Source: Apopatocola sp963618015
GTDB taxonomy: Bacteria; Bacillota; Clostridia; Oscillospirales; Oscillospiraceae
Length of the DNA: 51,573 bases
Direction of reading: 5' to 3'
NCBI GenBank assembly: GCA_963618015.1
Contig: CAVEQS010000018.1
Span: 1 to 51,573, forward strand
Shown here one piece after another: positions 15,318 to 24,579 of this stretch. A program made the translations under genes and the position numbers. Under the pieces are notes generated by a model that worked only from the letters and a program-made list of their open reading frames with translations, made no database searches and was not told where the DNA came from. Numbering within the stretch: the first letter of the stretch is position 1; each line of letters starts with the position of its first letter.

Positions 15318-16043
15318 ATGGAGACGAAAGACAAGATCCTGATCGTAGAAGACGATGAGACCATCGCCGCGTTTCTTGTAGCGGTGCTCAATGCCAACGG
15401 CTTCGACACCATCCGCGCAAGTATGGGCAGGGAGGCGGTGTCGCTCATCAGCTCTCATTGCCCGGATCTCGTGCTGCTCGATCTCAGCTTGCCGGATATG
15501 GACGGTATGGACATTCTCACGGGGCTCCGCAAGTGGTCGACGCTGCCGGTGATCGTTGTTTCCGCGCGCGGGCGCGAGCGGGACAAGGTCGCTGCGCTCG
15601 ATATGGGCGCGGACGATTATCTCACGAAGCCCTTTGGCCCCGGTGAGCTCCTGGCGCGCATCCGCGCGGCGCTCCGCCACGTCCGCACCGCTGCGGGCGG
15701 CGAGGTCGGGCGCACGGGCGTGTACCGCTGCGGCGATCTGGAGGTAGACTGCGTGCGGCGGCGCGTGCGCATCTGCGGGGAGGACATCCATCTCACACAG
15801 AGCGAATACCGCATCCTCTCGCTGCTCACCCGGCATGCCGGAAAGGTGCTCACTTATGACTACATTCTGCGCGAGCTCTGGGGGCCGTCCGCAGGCGGGA
15901 GCAATCAGATCCTGCGCGTCAACGTTGCGAACATCCGCCGGAAGATCGAGAAGAACCCCGCCGAACCGAAGTACATATTCACCGAGATCGGCGTCGGCTA
16001 CCGCATGACGGATGCCGATGCGGCGGACGAGGCGGAGGCTTAA
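15318..16043 (+). CDS. KdpE-like OmpR-family response regulator
   Basis: A 241-residue regulator with phospho-acceptor Asp55 (LVLLDLSLPD), the Lys in YLTKPFGPGELLARI and a C-terminal winged helix (LRVNVANIRRKIE). GELLARIRAALRH and the Y-I-F-T-E-I-G-V-G-Y-R-M ending are typical of KdpE. AAAGGAG precedes the ATG. It is the partner of the preceding KdpD-like kinase and ends the plus-strand unit at a strong terminator. Targets are unknown because the usual kdp operon is absent. Confidence 0.88.
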   Translation: METKDKILIVEDDETIAAFLVAVLNANGFDTIRASMGREAVSLISSHCPDLVLLDLSLPDMDGMDILTGLRKWSTLPVIVVSARGRERDKVAALDMGADDYLTKPFGPGELLARIRAALRHVRTAAGGEVGRTGVYRCGDLEVDCVRRRVRICGEDIHLTQSEYRILSLLTRHAGKVLTYDYILRELWGPSAGGSNQILRVNVANIRRKIEKNPAEPKYIFTEIGVGYRMTDADAADEAEA

Positions 16044-16054
16044 AAGCTTACGAA

Positions 16055-16098
16055 GCGCAAAAAGGGACGCTGTTCATTGAGAACAGCGTCCTTTTCGC
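16055..16098 (+). terminator. Intrinsic terminator after the KdpDE-like pair
   Basis: An 11-bp stem GGACGCTGTTC / GAACAGCGTCC with a 5-base loop is followed by TTTT; the flanking AAGCG / CGCTT also pair. Confidence 0.85.
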
Positions 16099-16137
16099 TT
16101 GGGAGATTGGGAGAAAGGAAAGAGAAGGATTTATCGA

Positions 16138-16704
16138 TCAGTTTCCGGAAGCTTCCAGAATGCGGACGGCCTCCTGTGCATCGGGAACGCGGTAAAATAC
16201 CGGGTGGGGGATGTCCTTGTCGTTTTCGGTGACGAAGAGACCCATGAGACCGAGAGAGCGCAGCTTGGTGGGCTTTGCTGTTTTGTCCGTGCCGATGATG
16301 AGCGTGGAAACACCGTCGGCCTCATCAATGACCTGCACGGGAGCGGCCTTGGCGCGCGGCAGAGAGAAGCTGGACGCCGTGGACGAGCAGACGATCACGC
16401 GCTCAGTCGTGATGGCGTATTCGACCTTTTTGAGCTTATTGAACGTAGTGACAGGATCGAGGAAGATGATCACGGCCATCAGGATAAATACAACGGTCAC
16501 AACGGAAAACACGCTTGTACCGGCGCGGATGCAGGCGCGGGCATAAAAGAACATCAGCACCGCGAACGCCACGCCGACGGCGATGAACCAGCGCATATTG
16601 CGCTGCTTGTTTTTTTCATCCATAAGCTTGCCGGGCTGGGACATCGAGGCCCAGAGGATCTGTTCGCCGGGGTTGAGAAGCCTGGTGATATTTTCGAGAT
16701 TCAT
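16138..16704 (-). CDS. PH-domain-like membrane protein
   Basis: A 188-residue protein with two adjacent membrane helices (about 40-60 and 68-88) preceded by LLNPGEQILWASMSQPGK and followed by a bacterial PH-like segment (KKVEYAITTERVIVCSS). This plan, a short cytosolic lead, hairpin of helices, then a PH fold, is seen in many uncharacterised Firmicutes membrane proteins. The start at 16704 is preferred over ATG 16710 because AGGAGG is 7 bases away from the former and only 1 from the latter. It is transcribed after the cysS terminator, as a single gene. Function unknown. Confidence 0.7.
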   Translation of the reverse strand: MNLENITRLLNPGEQILWASMSQPGKLMDEKNKQRNMRWFIAVGVAFAVLMFFYARACIRAGTSVFSVVTVVFILMAVIIFLDPVTTFNKLKKVEYAITTERVIVCSSTASSFSLPRAKAAPVQVIDEADGVSTLIIGTDKTAKPTKLRSLGLMGLFVTENDKDIPHPVFYRVPDAQEAVRILEASGN

Positions 16705-16772
16705 GGTCATTCCTCCTATAGTTTCTTTCGCTGTATATAGCATACTACAGGGGGGCATAAACCGGGATAAAG

Positions 16773-16800
16773 AAAAAAACACGATCTGTCAAGACCGTGT
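16773..16800 (-). terminator. Intrinsic terminator downstream of cysS
   Basis: On the minus strand ACACGGTCT pairs with AGATCGTGT around a 4-base loop and is followed by seven T. It ends the nine-gene operon. Confidence 0.8.
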
Positions 16801-16817
16801 GAATTAAGGAAATGTTA

Positions 16818-16847
16818 ATGGGCTTCAGACATTTGTCTGAAGCCCAT
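16818..16847 (-). terminator. Near-perfect palindrome just after cysS
   Basis: A 14-bp perfect inverted repeat ATGGGCTTCAGACA with two bases between its arms lies 18 bases after the cysS stop. The T-run is poor, so it may act as an mRNA 3' end stabiliser upstream of the main terminator. Confidence 0.5.
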
Positions 16848-16865
16848 ATATACGTTCCGGTATTC

Positions 16866-18269
16866 TCAGACTCGCTTCCACTTCATGCCCTGCGGGGTAT
16901 CCTCCACGAGAATGCCCTGCGCCTTGAGCTCGTCGCGGATGCGGTCGGACTCCGCCCAGTTCTTCGCCTTGCGCGCCTCCTTGCGGGCGTTGAAGAGCGC
17001 TTCCTGTTCGGCGGTAAGCTCGTCCTTCTTCTCGGTGAACGGAATGCCGAGCACATCGGAAAGCTCCAGATACAGCGCGCGGCAGCCCTCGGCGAGAGCC
17101 TTTGTCGGGTGGGCGTTCGGCGAAACGGCAGAGTTGATCTCGCGCACCAGCTCAAAGATCGCGGAAATGGCGTCGGCGGTATTGAAGTCGTCGTCCATCG
17201 CGTCGCAGAACTTCTGGCGATAAATGCCGAGAGAGGCAAGCGTTTCAGCCTCGGCCGGGGTCATATCGCCGTCCGCGCCATTCTGGCAGAAGAAGTCCAG
17301 ATTGTCCTTTGCCGTGGAAAGGCGCTCAAGCGCAGCTTTCGCCTGCATGAGAATTTCGCCCGAATAGTTCAGCGGGCTGCGGTAGTGGCTCATGAGAATG
17401 AACATGCGGATGCAGTCATAGCCGTAGACCTCGGCGGCCTCGCGCACGGTGAAGAAGTTGCCGAGCGACTTGGACATCTTGCGGTTGTCCACGTTGATGA
17501 AGCCGTTATGCATCCAGTAGTTGACGAATTTGCAGCCGTTCGCAGCTTCGGACTGAGCGATCTCGTTTTCGTGGTGCGGGAACGTGAGGTCGCTGCCGCC
17601 GCAGTGGATGTCGATCGTCTTGCCGAGATAGCGGTTGGACATGGCCGAGCACTCAATGTGCCAGCCGGGACGGCCTGCGCCCCAGGGCGAATTCCAGCTC
17701 GGCTCGCCGGGCTTCGCGGCCTTCCAGAGCGCAAAGTCGAGCGGATTTTCCTTCACATCGTTCACGTCGATGCGCGCACCGGACTGAAGATCCTCGATCG
17801 GCTGGTGGGAGAGCTTGCCGTAGCCTTCAAACTTGAGCGTGCGGTAGTACACGTCACCGTTGACCTCGTAGGCGTAGCCTTTTTCAACCAGTGTCTTGAT
17901 GATCTTGATGATCGGGCCGATGTTCTCCGTCGCCTTGGGATGCACCGTCGCCGGGCGGACGCCAAGTGCCGTCACGTCCTTCCAGTATTCCGCGATATAT
18001 TTCTCCGCGATCTTGTCGGAGGTGACGCCCTCTTCGTTGGCGCGCTTGATGATCTTGTCATCCACGTCGGTGAAGTTCTGTACGAACGTCACCTCATACC
18101 CGCGGTATTCGAGATACCGGCGCAGCACGTCAAAAATCACGATCGGGCGGGCGTTGCCTACGTGGATGTAGTTATAGACCGTCGGCCCGCAGGCGTACAT
18201 CTTCACTTTTCCCGGCTCGATGGGCTGGAATTCCTCCAGCTGCATGTCCATATCGTTGAATATTCTCAT
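16866..18269 (-). CDS. cysS: Cysteinyl-tRNA synthetase
   Basis: A 467-residue class I synthetase joining cysteine to tRNA-Cys. The HIGH motif appears as YIHVGNARP (about residue 34), KMSKSLGNFF is the KMSKS loop, and zinc ligands are in MYACGPTVYN, WHIECSAMS and HHENEIAQSE. The C-terminal anticodon-binding region (KNWAESDRIRDEL) is complete. It is the last gene of the operon that also holds recA, recX and rimO, 28 bases after rimO; there is no T-box leader in front of it. Confidence 0.97.
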   Translation of the reverse strand: MRIFNDMDMQLEEFQPIEPGKVKMYACGPTVYNYIHVGNARPIVIFDVLRRYLEYRGYEVTFVQNFTDVDDKIIKRANEEGVTSDKIAEKYIAEYWKDVTALGVRPATVHPKATENIGPIIKIIKTLVEKGYAYEVNGDVYYRTLKFEGYGKLSHQPIEDLQSGARIDVNDVKENPLDFALWKAAKPGEPSWNSPWGAGRPGWHIECSAMSNRYLGKTIDIHCGGSDLTFPHHENEIAQSEAANGCKFVNYWMHNGFINVDNRKMSKSLGNFFTVREAAEVYGYDCIRMFILMSHYRSPLNYSGEILMQAKAALERLSTAKDNLDFFCQNGADGDMTPAEAETLASLGIYRQKFCDAMDDDFNTADAISAIFELVREINSAVSPNAHPTKALAEGCRALYLELSDVLGIPFTEKKDELTAEQEALFNARKEARKAKNWAESDRIRDELKAQGILVEDTPQGMKWKRV

Positions 18270-18297
18270 TTATTCTTCCTCCCCAATGGATAATCTC

Positions 18298-19617
18298 TCA
18301 AATCTGTTCGCCGATGAGTTCGCCGTCGTCTGTGCCGGTGATGCGCACGCGCACCATGTCGCCGGGCGCGGCGTCGCCGGAGAAGATCACGCGGCTGTCG
18401 ATGTCCGGGGAATCGTACTCGCTGCGTCCCCACGGTGTGCCGTCCGGCTCTCTGCCCATGACGAGCACATCGAGCTCCCGGCCGATGAAGGTTTCGGCAA
18501 AGCCGTCCATGATCTCTGCCTGGATCTCCATGCAGAGCTCGGCGCGGCGCTGCGCCTCCTCGGTCGAGCACCGGTCGGGCATGATTGCAGCAGGCGTTCC
18601 TTCTTCGGGGGAGTAGGGGAACACACCGGCGCGCTCGATCTTCGCTTCGCGGAGAAAATCGCACAGTTCTTCAAACTCCGCCTCGCCCTCGCCGGGGAGT
18701 CCGGTGATGAGCGACGTGCGCAGCACCAGACCCGGAATACGCTCGCGCAGCTTCTGAAAGAGCGCGCGGATCTCCTCGCCTGTGCCGCGGCGGTTCATGC
18801 GGCGGAGGATCGTGTCGTTGATGTGCTGAATCGGGATATCGAGATACTTGACGATCTTGTCCTCCGAGGCGATCTCGTCGATGAGCTCGTCATCAATGAG
18901 TTCGGGATAGAGATAGTGGAGGCGTACCCAGTGGAAATTAAGTTTACATAATTCTTTCAGCAGCTCTGTCAGGCACACCTTGCCGTAAAGATCGATGCCG
19001 TAGCGCGTGATATCCTGCGCCACGATGATGAGCTCTTTTACGCCGGAAGCGGCGAGAAGACGGGCTTCTTCCAGAATGCTCTCCTTCGTGCGGCTGCGGA
19101 ATTTTCCACGCAGCGATGGGATGACGCAGTAGGCGCAGCGGTTGTCGCAGCCCTCGGCAATGCGGAGATACGCCCAGTCCGGCCCGGTGGATATGGCGCG
19201 GGGGATATCGTGGAGCGGCGCGCTGATCGCGCCGCGGCGCGTCGGCTTATCGCCGGCGAGCACAGCTTCTACCACGGAGACTACTTCGCTGTAGCTTCCG
19301 GTGCCCATGATGCCGTCCACCTCCGGCAGCTCGGCGCGGATATCGTCGGCATAGCGCTGGGCGAGACAGCCGGAGACGATGATCTTGAGCTCCGGGTTTT
19401 CCTCGCGGTAGGCGGCGGTCTCGAGAATTTTTTCAATGGCTTCGGTCTTGGCCGATTCAATGAAAGCGCAGGTATTGATGATCACGGCATCCGCCTTTGC
19501 GAGATCGTCGGTGAAAGCGTACCCGGCGTCCTGCAGCAGAGCCAGCATTTCCTCGCTGTTTACGAGGTTCTTCGGGCAGCCGAGAGAGATCATGGCCACC
19601 GTGGAGGAATTGTTCAT
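18298..19617 (-). CDS. rimO: Ribosomal protein S12 methylthiotransferase RimO
   Basis: A 439-residue radical-SAM enzyme that methylthiolates Asp88 of ribosomal protein S12. N-terminal UPF0004 domain with cluster cysteines (SLGCPKNLVNSE, NTCAFIESAK, SGCLAQRY), radical-SAM motif CDNRCAYC in the middle, and a C-terminal TRAM domain. CPKNLVDSE-like spacing distinguishes RimO from MiaB. It overlaps the end of recX by four bases (ATGA). Confidence 0.95.
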   Translation of the reverse strand: MNNSSTVAMISLGCPKNLVNSEEMLALLQDAGYAFTDDLAKADAVIINTCAFIESAKTEAIEKILETAAYREENPELKIIVSGCLAQRYADDIRAELPEVDGIMGTGSYSEVVSVVEAVLAGDKPTRRGAISAPLHDIPRAISTGPDWAYLRIAEGCDNRCAYCVIPSLRGKFRSRTKESILEEARLLAASGVKELIIVAQDITRYGIDLYGKVCLTELLKELCKLNFHWVRLHYLYPELIDDELIDEIASEDKIVKYLDIPIQHINDTILRRMNRRGTGEEIRALFQKLRERIPGLVLRTSLITGLPGEGEAEFEELCDFLREAKIERAGVFPYSPEEGTPAAIMPDRCSTEEAQRRAELCMEIQAEIMDGFAETFIGRELDVLVMGREPDGTPWGRSEYDSPDIDSRVIFSGDAAPGDMVRVRITGTDDGELIGEQI

Positions 19618-20063
19618 GGTGTGTCCTTTCCGGATAGATAGCGTTCCGTTGCCGTGCGGATCTCGTCCCAGGAGTAGCCGCGGCGGAGAAGATAGCCCTG
19701 GGCGCGCTGAAGACCTTCGGGGGAGACATCGCCGCGCAGCTTTGCTTGAAGCAGCCGGTCAACGGTGCCGTCCATCTCCGGCAGCTCGGCGAGCGCCGCG
19801 TCCCACAGCTCGCGGTCGATGCCGCGGCGGAAGAGTTCCTCGCGGATGCGCCGCTCGCCATAGCCCTTGGCGGCATAGTGGCGAACAACAAGCCCGGCGA
19901 AGCGTTCGTCGTTCACGACGCCGAGACCGCAGAGCCAGTCGGCGACTTCCGCGGCGTCGCCCTCGGAGACGCCCTTTTCGGTGAGCTTATCCAGCAGCAT
20001 TTTGCGCGATACGTCGCGGCGTTCCAGAATTTTCAGCGCCCGCTGCTTGGCTTCGTCGTTCAT
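19614..20063 (-). CDS. recX: Regulatory protein RecX
   Basis: A 149-residue three-helix-repeat protein that binds RecA filaments and restrains them. Family motifs are seen: ALKILERRDVSRKML at the start, VVNDERFAGLVVRH and GERRIREELFRRGI in the middle, then RRGYSWDEI. The ATG shares one base with the recA stop (TGATG), so it is co-translated with its partner. Confidence 0.92.
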   Translation of the reverse strand: MNDEAKQRALKILERRDVSRKMLLDKLTEKGVSEGDAAEVADWLCGLGVVNDERFAGLVVRHYAAKGYGERRIREELFRRGIDRELWDAALAELPEMDGTVDRLLQAKLRGDVSPEGLQRAQGYLLRRGYSWDEIRTATERYLSGKDTP

Positions 20064-21163
20064 CAGCCCTCGAAGTCGTCAGCGGAGATGTCGATGGCGC
20101 GGCCCGCGGCAATGGCGGCCTTGCGCGCCTGCGGTGTGAGCAGCTTGTGGGCGTTGGCGCGTATGTCGGCCTCGATCTTGTCGGCGACCTCGGGGTTGGA
20201 CTCGAGATATTCCTTGACCTTGTCTTTGCCCTGAATGCGCTCGCCGTTCACGGTGAACCACGCGCCTGCCTTATCGATGAGCTCAAGCTTTACGCCAAGA
20301 TCGATGATCTCGCTGACCTTGGAGATGCCTTCGCCGTAGATGATGTCAAATTCGGCCTCCTTGAACGGGGGCGCGACCTTGTTCTTGATGACCTTGGCGC
20401 GGGTGCGGTTGCCCACCATCTCCGTGCCGGATTTGAGTGTTTCAATGCGGCGCATGTCGATGCGCACACTCGAGAAGTATTTGAGCGCGCGGCCGCCCGG
20501 CGTCGTTTCGGGGTTGCCGTACATAACGCCGATCTTCTCGCGCAGCTGGTTGATGAAGATGACAACGGTGTTCGTCTTGGAGATGGCGCCTGCAAGCTTG
20601 CGAAGCGCCTGCGACATCAGACGGGCGACCACACCGACGCTGCTCTCGCCCATTTCGCCTTCGAGCTCGCTGCGGGGGAGGAGAGCGGCCACGGAGTCCA
20701 CCACGACCACGTCCACCGCGCCGGAGCGCACGAGCGCCTCGGTAATGTCGAGCGCCTGCTCGCCGGTGTCCGGCTGGGAGATGAGAAGATTATCGATGTC
20801 CACGCCGAGAGCACGGGCATACGCGGGCTCGAGCGCGTGTTCTACGTCGATGTACGCAGCCTCGCCGCCGCTCTTCTGCGCGCTGGCGACGATGTGCAGC
20901 GCAAGCGTCGTCTTGCCGCAGGACTCGGGACCATAGATCTCGATGATACGGCCGCGGGGCACGCCGCCGATGCCGAGCGCGAGATCGAGCGACAGCGACC
21001 CGGTGGGGATCGCTTCCACGTTCACGGCAATATCGTCGCCGAGACGCATGATCGCACCCTTGCCGTAGTTCTTTTCGATTTGAGCGAGCGCGGTTTCCAG
21101 CGCTTTTTTCTTGTCGGTCGCCACAGCGGCGGCCGGAGCGGCGGCCTTTTTCTTTTCTGCCAT
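20063..21163 (-). CDS. recA: Recombinase RecA
   Basis: A 366-residue recombinase that forms ATP-dependent filaments on single-stranded DNA and triggers LexA cleavage. Walker A GPESCGKT, the AYIDVEHALEP block, Walker B VVVVDSVAAL, loop INQLREKIGV and TPGGRALKYF are present. The N-terminus carries an Ala/Lys-rich stretch before the fold. ATG at 21163 (GAGGGA seven bases upstream) is used; an in-frame start at 21328 would extend into prmC and adds no RecA sequence. It is inside an operon, with no SOS box seen in the short gap to prmC. Confidence 0.97.
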   Translation of the reverse strand: MAEKKKAAAPAAAVATDKKKALETALAQIEKNYGKGAIMRLGDDIAVNVEAIPTGSLSLDLALGIGGVPRGRIIEIYGPESCGKTTLALHIVASAQKSGGEAAYIDVEHALEPAYARALGVDIDNLLISQPDTGEQALDITEALVRSGAVDVVVVDSVAALLPRSELEGEMGESSVGVVARLMSQALRKLAGAISKTNTVVIFINQLREKIGVMYGNPETTPGGRALKYFSSVRIDMRRIETLKSGTEMVGNRTRAKVIKNKVAPPFKEAEFDIIYGEGISKVSEIIDLGVKLELIDKAGAWFTVNGERIQGKDKVKEYLESNPEVADKIEADIRANAHKLLTPQARKAAIAAGRAIDISADDFEG

Positions 21164-21173
21164 GATGCTTCCC

Positions 21174-22061
21174 TCACATTTCTTCAGAATCGGTAGGAAT
21201 CGGTTTCTTTTTCTGTGCGTAAATGACGCGCTCGGTGCCGAGCGTGTCGAGCGTGCAGCCGAGATTGTGGAACCCGGCTTCGAGAAGCAGTGCGCGCACA
21301 TCCGCCGCCTGCCCCTCGCCGACTTCAAATATAATCCATCCGCCGTCCTTTAAAACGGACTTCCAGTTTTGCAGGACGCTGCGGTAAAATACGAGACCGT
21401 CCTCACCGCCATCGAGCGCGAGCATCGGCTCCCAGTCGCGGACGGAAGTGTCCAGCGCTTTGCACTCCGCCTCGGTGATGTACGGCGGGTTGCAGGCGAT
21501 GAGATCAAAATTCTGCATCCGAAGCGGGGGCGGCGCGAGCGCATCCGCTTCAAGCGCGACGGCGCGGGAATTGAGCCGGTGCAGGGAAATGTTCTTGCGT
21601 GTCACGGAAAGCGCCTCAGAGCTTATATCGGCAAAGATGACGCGCGCTTTCGGGAGATTGACGCCGAGGGCACAGCCGATGCAGCCGCTTCCACAGCAGA
21701 GATCGAGAATGCGCGGCTCGGAAACGTCTTTCAGAATATCGAGCGCGGTGAAAACGAGCGGCTCGGTGTCTATGCGGGGAATGAGCACGGCGGGCGTTAC
21801 GATCATTTCCAGCCCGTAAAACTCCCATTTCCCGGCAATATATGCCAGCGGCTCGCCGGAAAGGCGGCGCTGCAAAAGCTCCTCGGCGGCCTTTTCCGCT
21901 TCGTCCCCGGCATACATGTACATCCGGGCGATGAGCTGCGCGTCGGTATAACCGGCGCCCTGCGCGAGCAAGCGCCGTGCCTCGAGCGCATATTCCTCCA
22001 CCCCGGCCTCCTTGAGCGCGCGGCGCATGGCAAGATACAGCTCGTTATAGGTCTTTGCCAA
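21174..22061 (-). CDS. prmC: Release factor glutamine methyltransferase PrmC
   Basis: A 295-residue SAM-dependent enzyme that methylates the GGQ glutamine of release factors. An N-terminal helical domain (to about 85) with GEPLAYIAGKWEFYG is followed by the Rossmann methyltransferase with ILDLCCGSGCIGCAL (SAM loop) and the catalytic CNPPYI. It is preceded closely by the DUF1385 gene, and followed by recA after ten bases. Confidence 0.94.
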   Translation of the reverse strand: MAKTYNELYLAMRRALKEAGVEEYALEARRLLAQGAGYTDAQLIARMYMYAGDEAEKAAEELLQRRLSGEPLAYIAGKWEFYGLEMIVTPAVLIPRIDTEPLVFTALDILKDVSEPRILDLCCGSGCIGCALGVNLPKARVIFADISSEALSVTRKNISLHRLNSRAVALEADALAPPPLRMQNFDLIACNPPYITEAECKALDTSVRDWEPMLALDGGEDGLVFYRSVLQNWKSVLKDGGWIIFEVGEGQAADVRALLLEAGFHNLGCTLDTLGTERVIYAQKKKPIPTDSEEM

Positions 22062-22078
22062 TCCTAACCCCTCTTTTT

Positions 22079-23032
22079 TTACCAGGCGTCCGAGCCCTTT
22101 TCTTCCGGGAGAACGAGCTTGAGCGATTCAATGGCGACTTCCAGCATGGAGTCGTCCGGCTCGGCGGTCGTCAGATGCTGCACGGCCTTGCCCGGCGCGG
22201 AGGCGATGCGGGCAAGCGCGCTGTCACTCCGTCCCGCCCATTTGATGATCTCATAGCTGATCGAAACGACGACCGGCAGAAGCAGCAGATGCAGCCCCAT
22301 ACGCGCGAGCGTCCCCTCGGTGCGGACAAAGGAGAAAACAAGAATGCTGATGAAGATCACGATGAAGAGAAAGCTTGTGCCGCAGCGCGGATGGAAGCGC
22401 GACTGGATACGCGCGTTTTCCACCGTGAGCGGAAGACCGGCCTCATAGCAGAAAATGGTCTTATGCTCTGCGCCGTGATACATCCATACGCGCTTCATGT
22501 CGGGGATCTTCGAGCAGAGCTTCAGATACCCGAGAAAGATCGCAAGCCGGAAAATTCCCTCAACGAGGCCGCGCCATACGCCGAGCGGAATGAGCTTTTT
22601 CAAAAGGCCTGCAAGAAACGTCGGCAGCAGGGCAAAGAGCCCGACGGAGAGCGCGATGCCGAGCACGACCGCCGTATAAAGAATGATTTTTTCCGCCGTT
22701 TCGTCGGAAAAGTGCTTCTGGATCCAGAGATCAAACTTGTCCGGCTCGCCCTGCTCATCCTCCGGCTGCTGCTCGGCAGACCATGTGATGGCCTTCACGC
22801 CGTTTACCATGGAGTCAAGAAAATTCACCACGCCGCGGATGAACGGATATCCCATCCAGGGGTGCTTATCCTTGCTGAGCTTGAGCGGATCGACGCGGGA
22901 GACGAGCGTACCGTCGCTCTTGCGGCAGACGATGGCCTGCCGGTCTACGCCGCGCATGAGAATGCCCTCAATGAGCGCCTGCCCGCCGATGCTCGTGCGG
23001 AAGGGCGCGGGGGCCTTGGATTCCTGTGCCAT
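22079..23032 (-). CDS. DUF1385 (YqhQ-like) membrane protein
   Basis: A 317-residue protein of the DUF1385 family. GGQALIEGILMRG at the N-terminus and MYHGAEHKTIFCYE with HPRCGTSFLFIV are the family signatures (His- and Cys-containing, possibly metal-binding). Three to four membrane helices are visible (about 115-140, 147-165, 225-245, 252-272). The family commonly sits beside prmC/prfA in Firmicutes but its function is not established. Confidence 0.9.
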   Translation of the reverse strand: MAQESKAPAPFRTSIGGQALIEGILMRGVDRQAIVCRKSDGTLVSRVDPLKLSKDKHPWMGYPFIRGVVNFLDSMVNGVKAITWSAEQQPEDEQGEPDKFDLWIQKHFSDETAEKIILYTAVVLGIALSVGLFALLPTFLAGLLKKLIPLGVWRGLVEGIFRLAIFLGYLKLCSKIPDMKRVWMYHGAEHKTIFCYEAGLPLTVENARIQSRFHPRCGTSFLFIVIFISILVFSFVRTEGTLARMGLHLLLLPVVVSISYEIIKWAGRSDSALARIASAPGKAVQHLTTAEPDDSMLEVAIESLKLVLPEEKGSDAW

Positions 23033-23049
23033 AGAAAATAAACTCCTTA

Positions 23050-24555
23050 TTATGATGCCTTGCGCGGCAGCGTTACCGTGACGCGCACGCCGCCGCCGGC
23101 GGCGTTGGCAATATCAAGCGTGCCGTTGTGCCGCGTGACGATCTCGTCGCACACGGCGAGACCGATGCCGCTTCCGCGCTCCTTGGAGGAGCCCTTGAAG
23201 AATTTCTTCTTCACCTGCGGCAGCTCCGCCGGCGGGATGCCGGGGCCGTAGTCGCGGATGCAGACGGAGACATTCGCATCGTCGTGCGTGATGTTCACAT
23301 CGATCTTCTTGCCGTTTTTGCCGTATTTACAGGCGTTATCGAGAATATTGAGGAACACCTGCGAAAGCCGCTCGGGGTCGCCGGGAATTTCCGGAAGATC
23401 TTCCTCCGGCGAAACATAGGTCACGGCGAGCCCCTCGTGGCGGAAAAGCTCATTATAGGTGTAGAGGCAGTCCTCCACCAGCGCGGGCAGCTCAACGGTG
23501 GAAACGTGCAGCGTAAACCGCCCGTCCTGAATGCGCGTAAATTCCAGCAGCTCCTCGACCATCTTGGTAAGGCGGCCTGCTTCGCGCGTGATGATCTCAA
23601 TGCCGCGGCGCGAGTCGCCCTGAATGGCTTCGTCGTAAGCGAGCGTTTCCGCCCAGCCGGTGATGGCGGTGAGCGGCGTGCGCAGCTCGTGGGAAACGGA
23701 GGAGATGAACTCGGTCTGCACGCGCTCGGTTTGCGAGAGCTTCTGCGACATGTCGTTGATCGCGTCGGTCAGCTCGCCAATCTCGTCGTCGTGCGTCTTT
23801 TCGACCTGCGCGCCGTAGCTCCCCTCGGCAATGCGCCGGGCTACGCCCGTGAGCGAGGCGATCGGCTCGGTGATCGTGCGAAGGAAGTAAAGGTTCGAGA
23901 AAATAACGATCGCCAGTACAACGAGCCCGATGCCGCCCGCGACGAGTGCGGAGGTGTTCACCGCACGGTCGATGAGCTTGAGACTTGTAATATACCGCAT
24001 TACGCCGACAACGCTCCCGCTGCCGGAAACGAGCGGCGCGGATACGGCGAGAACCTTCTCGCCTGTGGAGGCGCGTTTGCCCTGCCAGAAGCTGATCTTG
24101 CCGGAGTCAAGCGCGTTTTTTATATCGTCCGAGCCGGGGATCGAACCAGCGGAAATGCCGGTGGAGGCGATCTCCACGCGCCCCTCGGTGTTGACGAACT
24201 GCAATTCGAGAGAATCCTTGTCGTCAAAATTTTCGGCGTAGTTAAAGGCGCTCTGGTAAAACTCGGCGTACGTGCGGTCAACATAGGACGAGAGAAACGC
24301 CGACGCGGTCTCCGCCTTCGCCTGCAGCGAGGCGCGCGTGGCAGAGTAATAATACGCCTGCAGCGAGAGCGTATATGCTGTAAGTGCAACAAGGATCGCC
24401 AACAGCACGAGTCCACTCCCGACGAACATACCGCGGGCACGGATGGAGCGGAAATGGATATCGCGCAGACGCGGCAGATGTACGGTGGTTTTGGCGGCTG
24501 CGGCGTGGCGGCTTTTTTCTTTTTTTGCGAAAAGGTCAGCGAGCAGCTTCTTCAT
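23050..24555 (-). CDS. Sensor histidine kinase of the recA operon
   Basis: A 501-residue membrane kinase. A basic cytosolic N-terminus (about 1-40), TM1 44-63, an extracellular sensor of about 135 residues, TM2 202-225, HAMP, then His289 in SSVSHELRTPLTAITGW and an ATPase domain (NILDNACKYG, GSGIGLAVCDEI). It is 24 bases after its response-regulator gene. Its presence upstream of prmC-recA-rimO-cysS in one transcript suggests only shared expression, not that it regulates them. Confidence 0.93.
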   Translation of the reverse strand: MKKLLADLFAKKEKSRHAAAAKTTVHLPRLRDIHFRSIRARGMFVGSGLVLLAILVALTAYTLSLQAYYYSATRASLQAKAETASAFLSSYVDRTYAEFYQSAFNYAENFDDKDSLELQFVNTEGRVEIASTGISAGSIPGSDDIKNALDSGKISFWQGKRASTGEKVLAVSAPLVSGSGSVVGVMRYITSLKLIDRAVNTSALVAGGIGLVVLAIVIFSNLYFLRTITEPIASLTGVARRIAEGSYGAQVEKTHDDEIGELTDAINDMSQKLSQTERVQTEFISSVSHELRTPLTAITGWAETLAYDEAIQGDSRRGIEIITREAGRLTKMVEELLEFTRIQDGRFTLHVSTVELPALVEDCLYTYNELFRHEGLAVTYVSPEEDLPEIPGDPERLSQVFLNILDNACKYGKNGKKIDVNITHDDANVSVCIRDYGPGIPPAELPQVKKKFFKGSSKERGSGIGLAVCDEIVTRHNGTLDIANAAGGGVRVTVTLPRKAS

Positions 24556-24579
24556 GGAATGCAGATCCTCCGAAGAGTC

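Noticed and set aside
16866..18269. T-box leader regulating cysS
   Set aside because: cysS follows rimO by 28 bases inside an operon, leaving no room for a leader.
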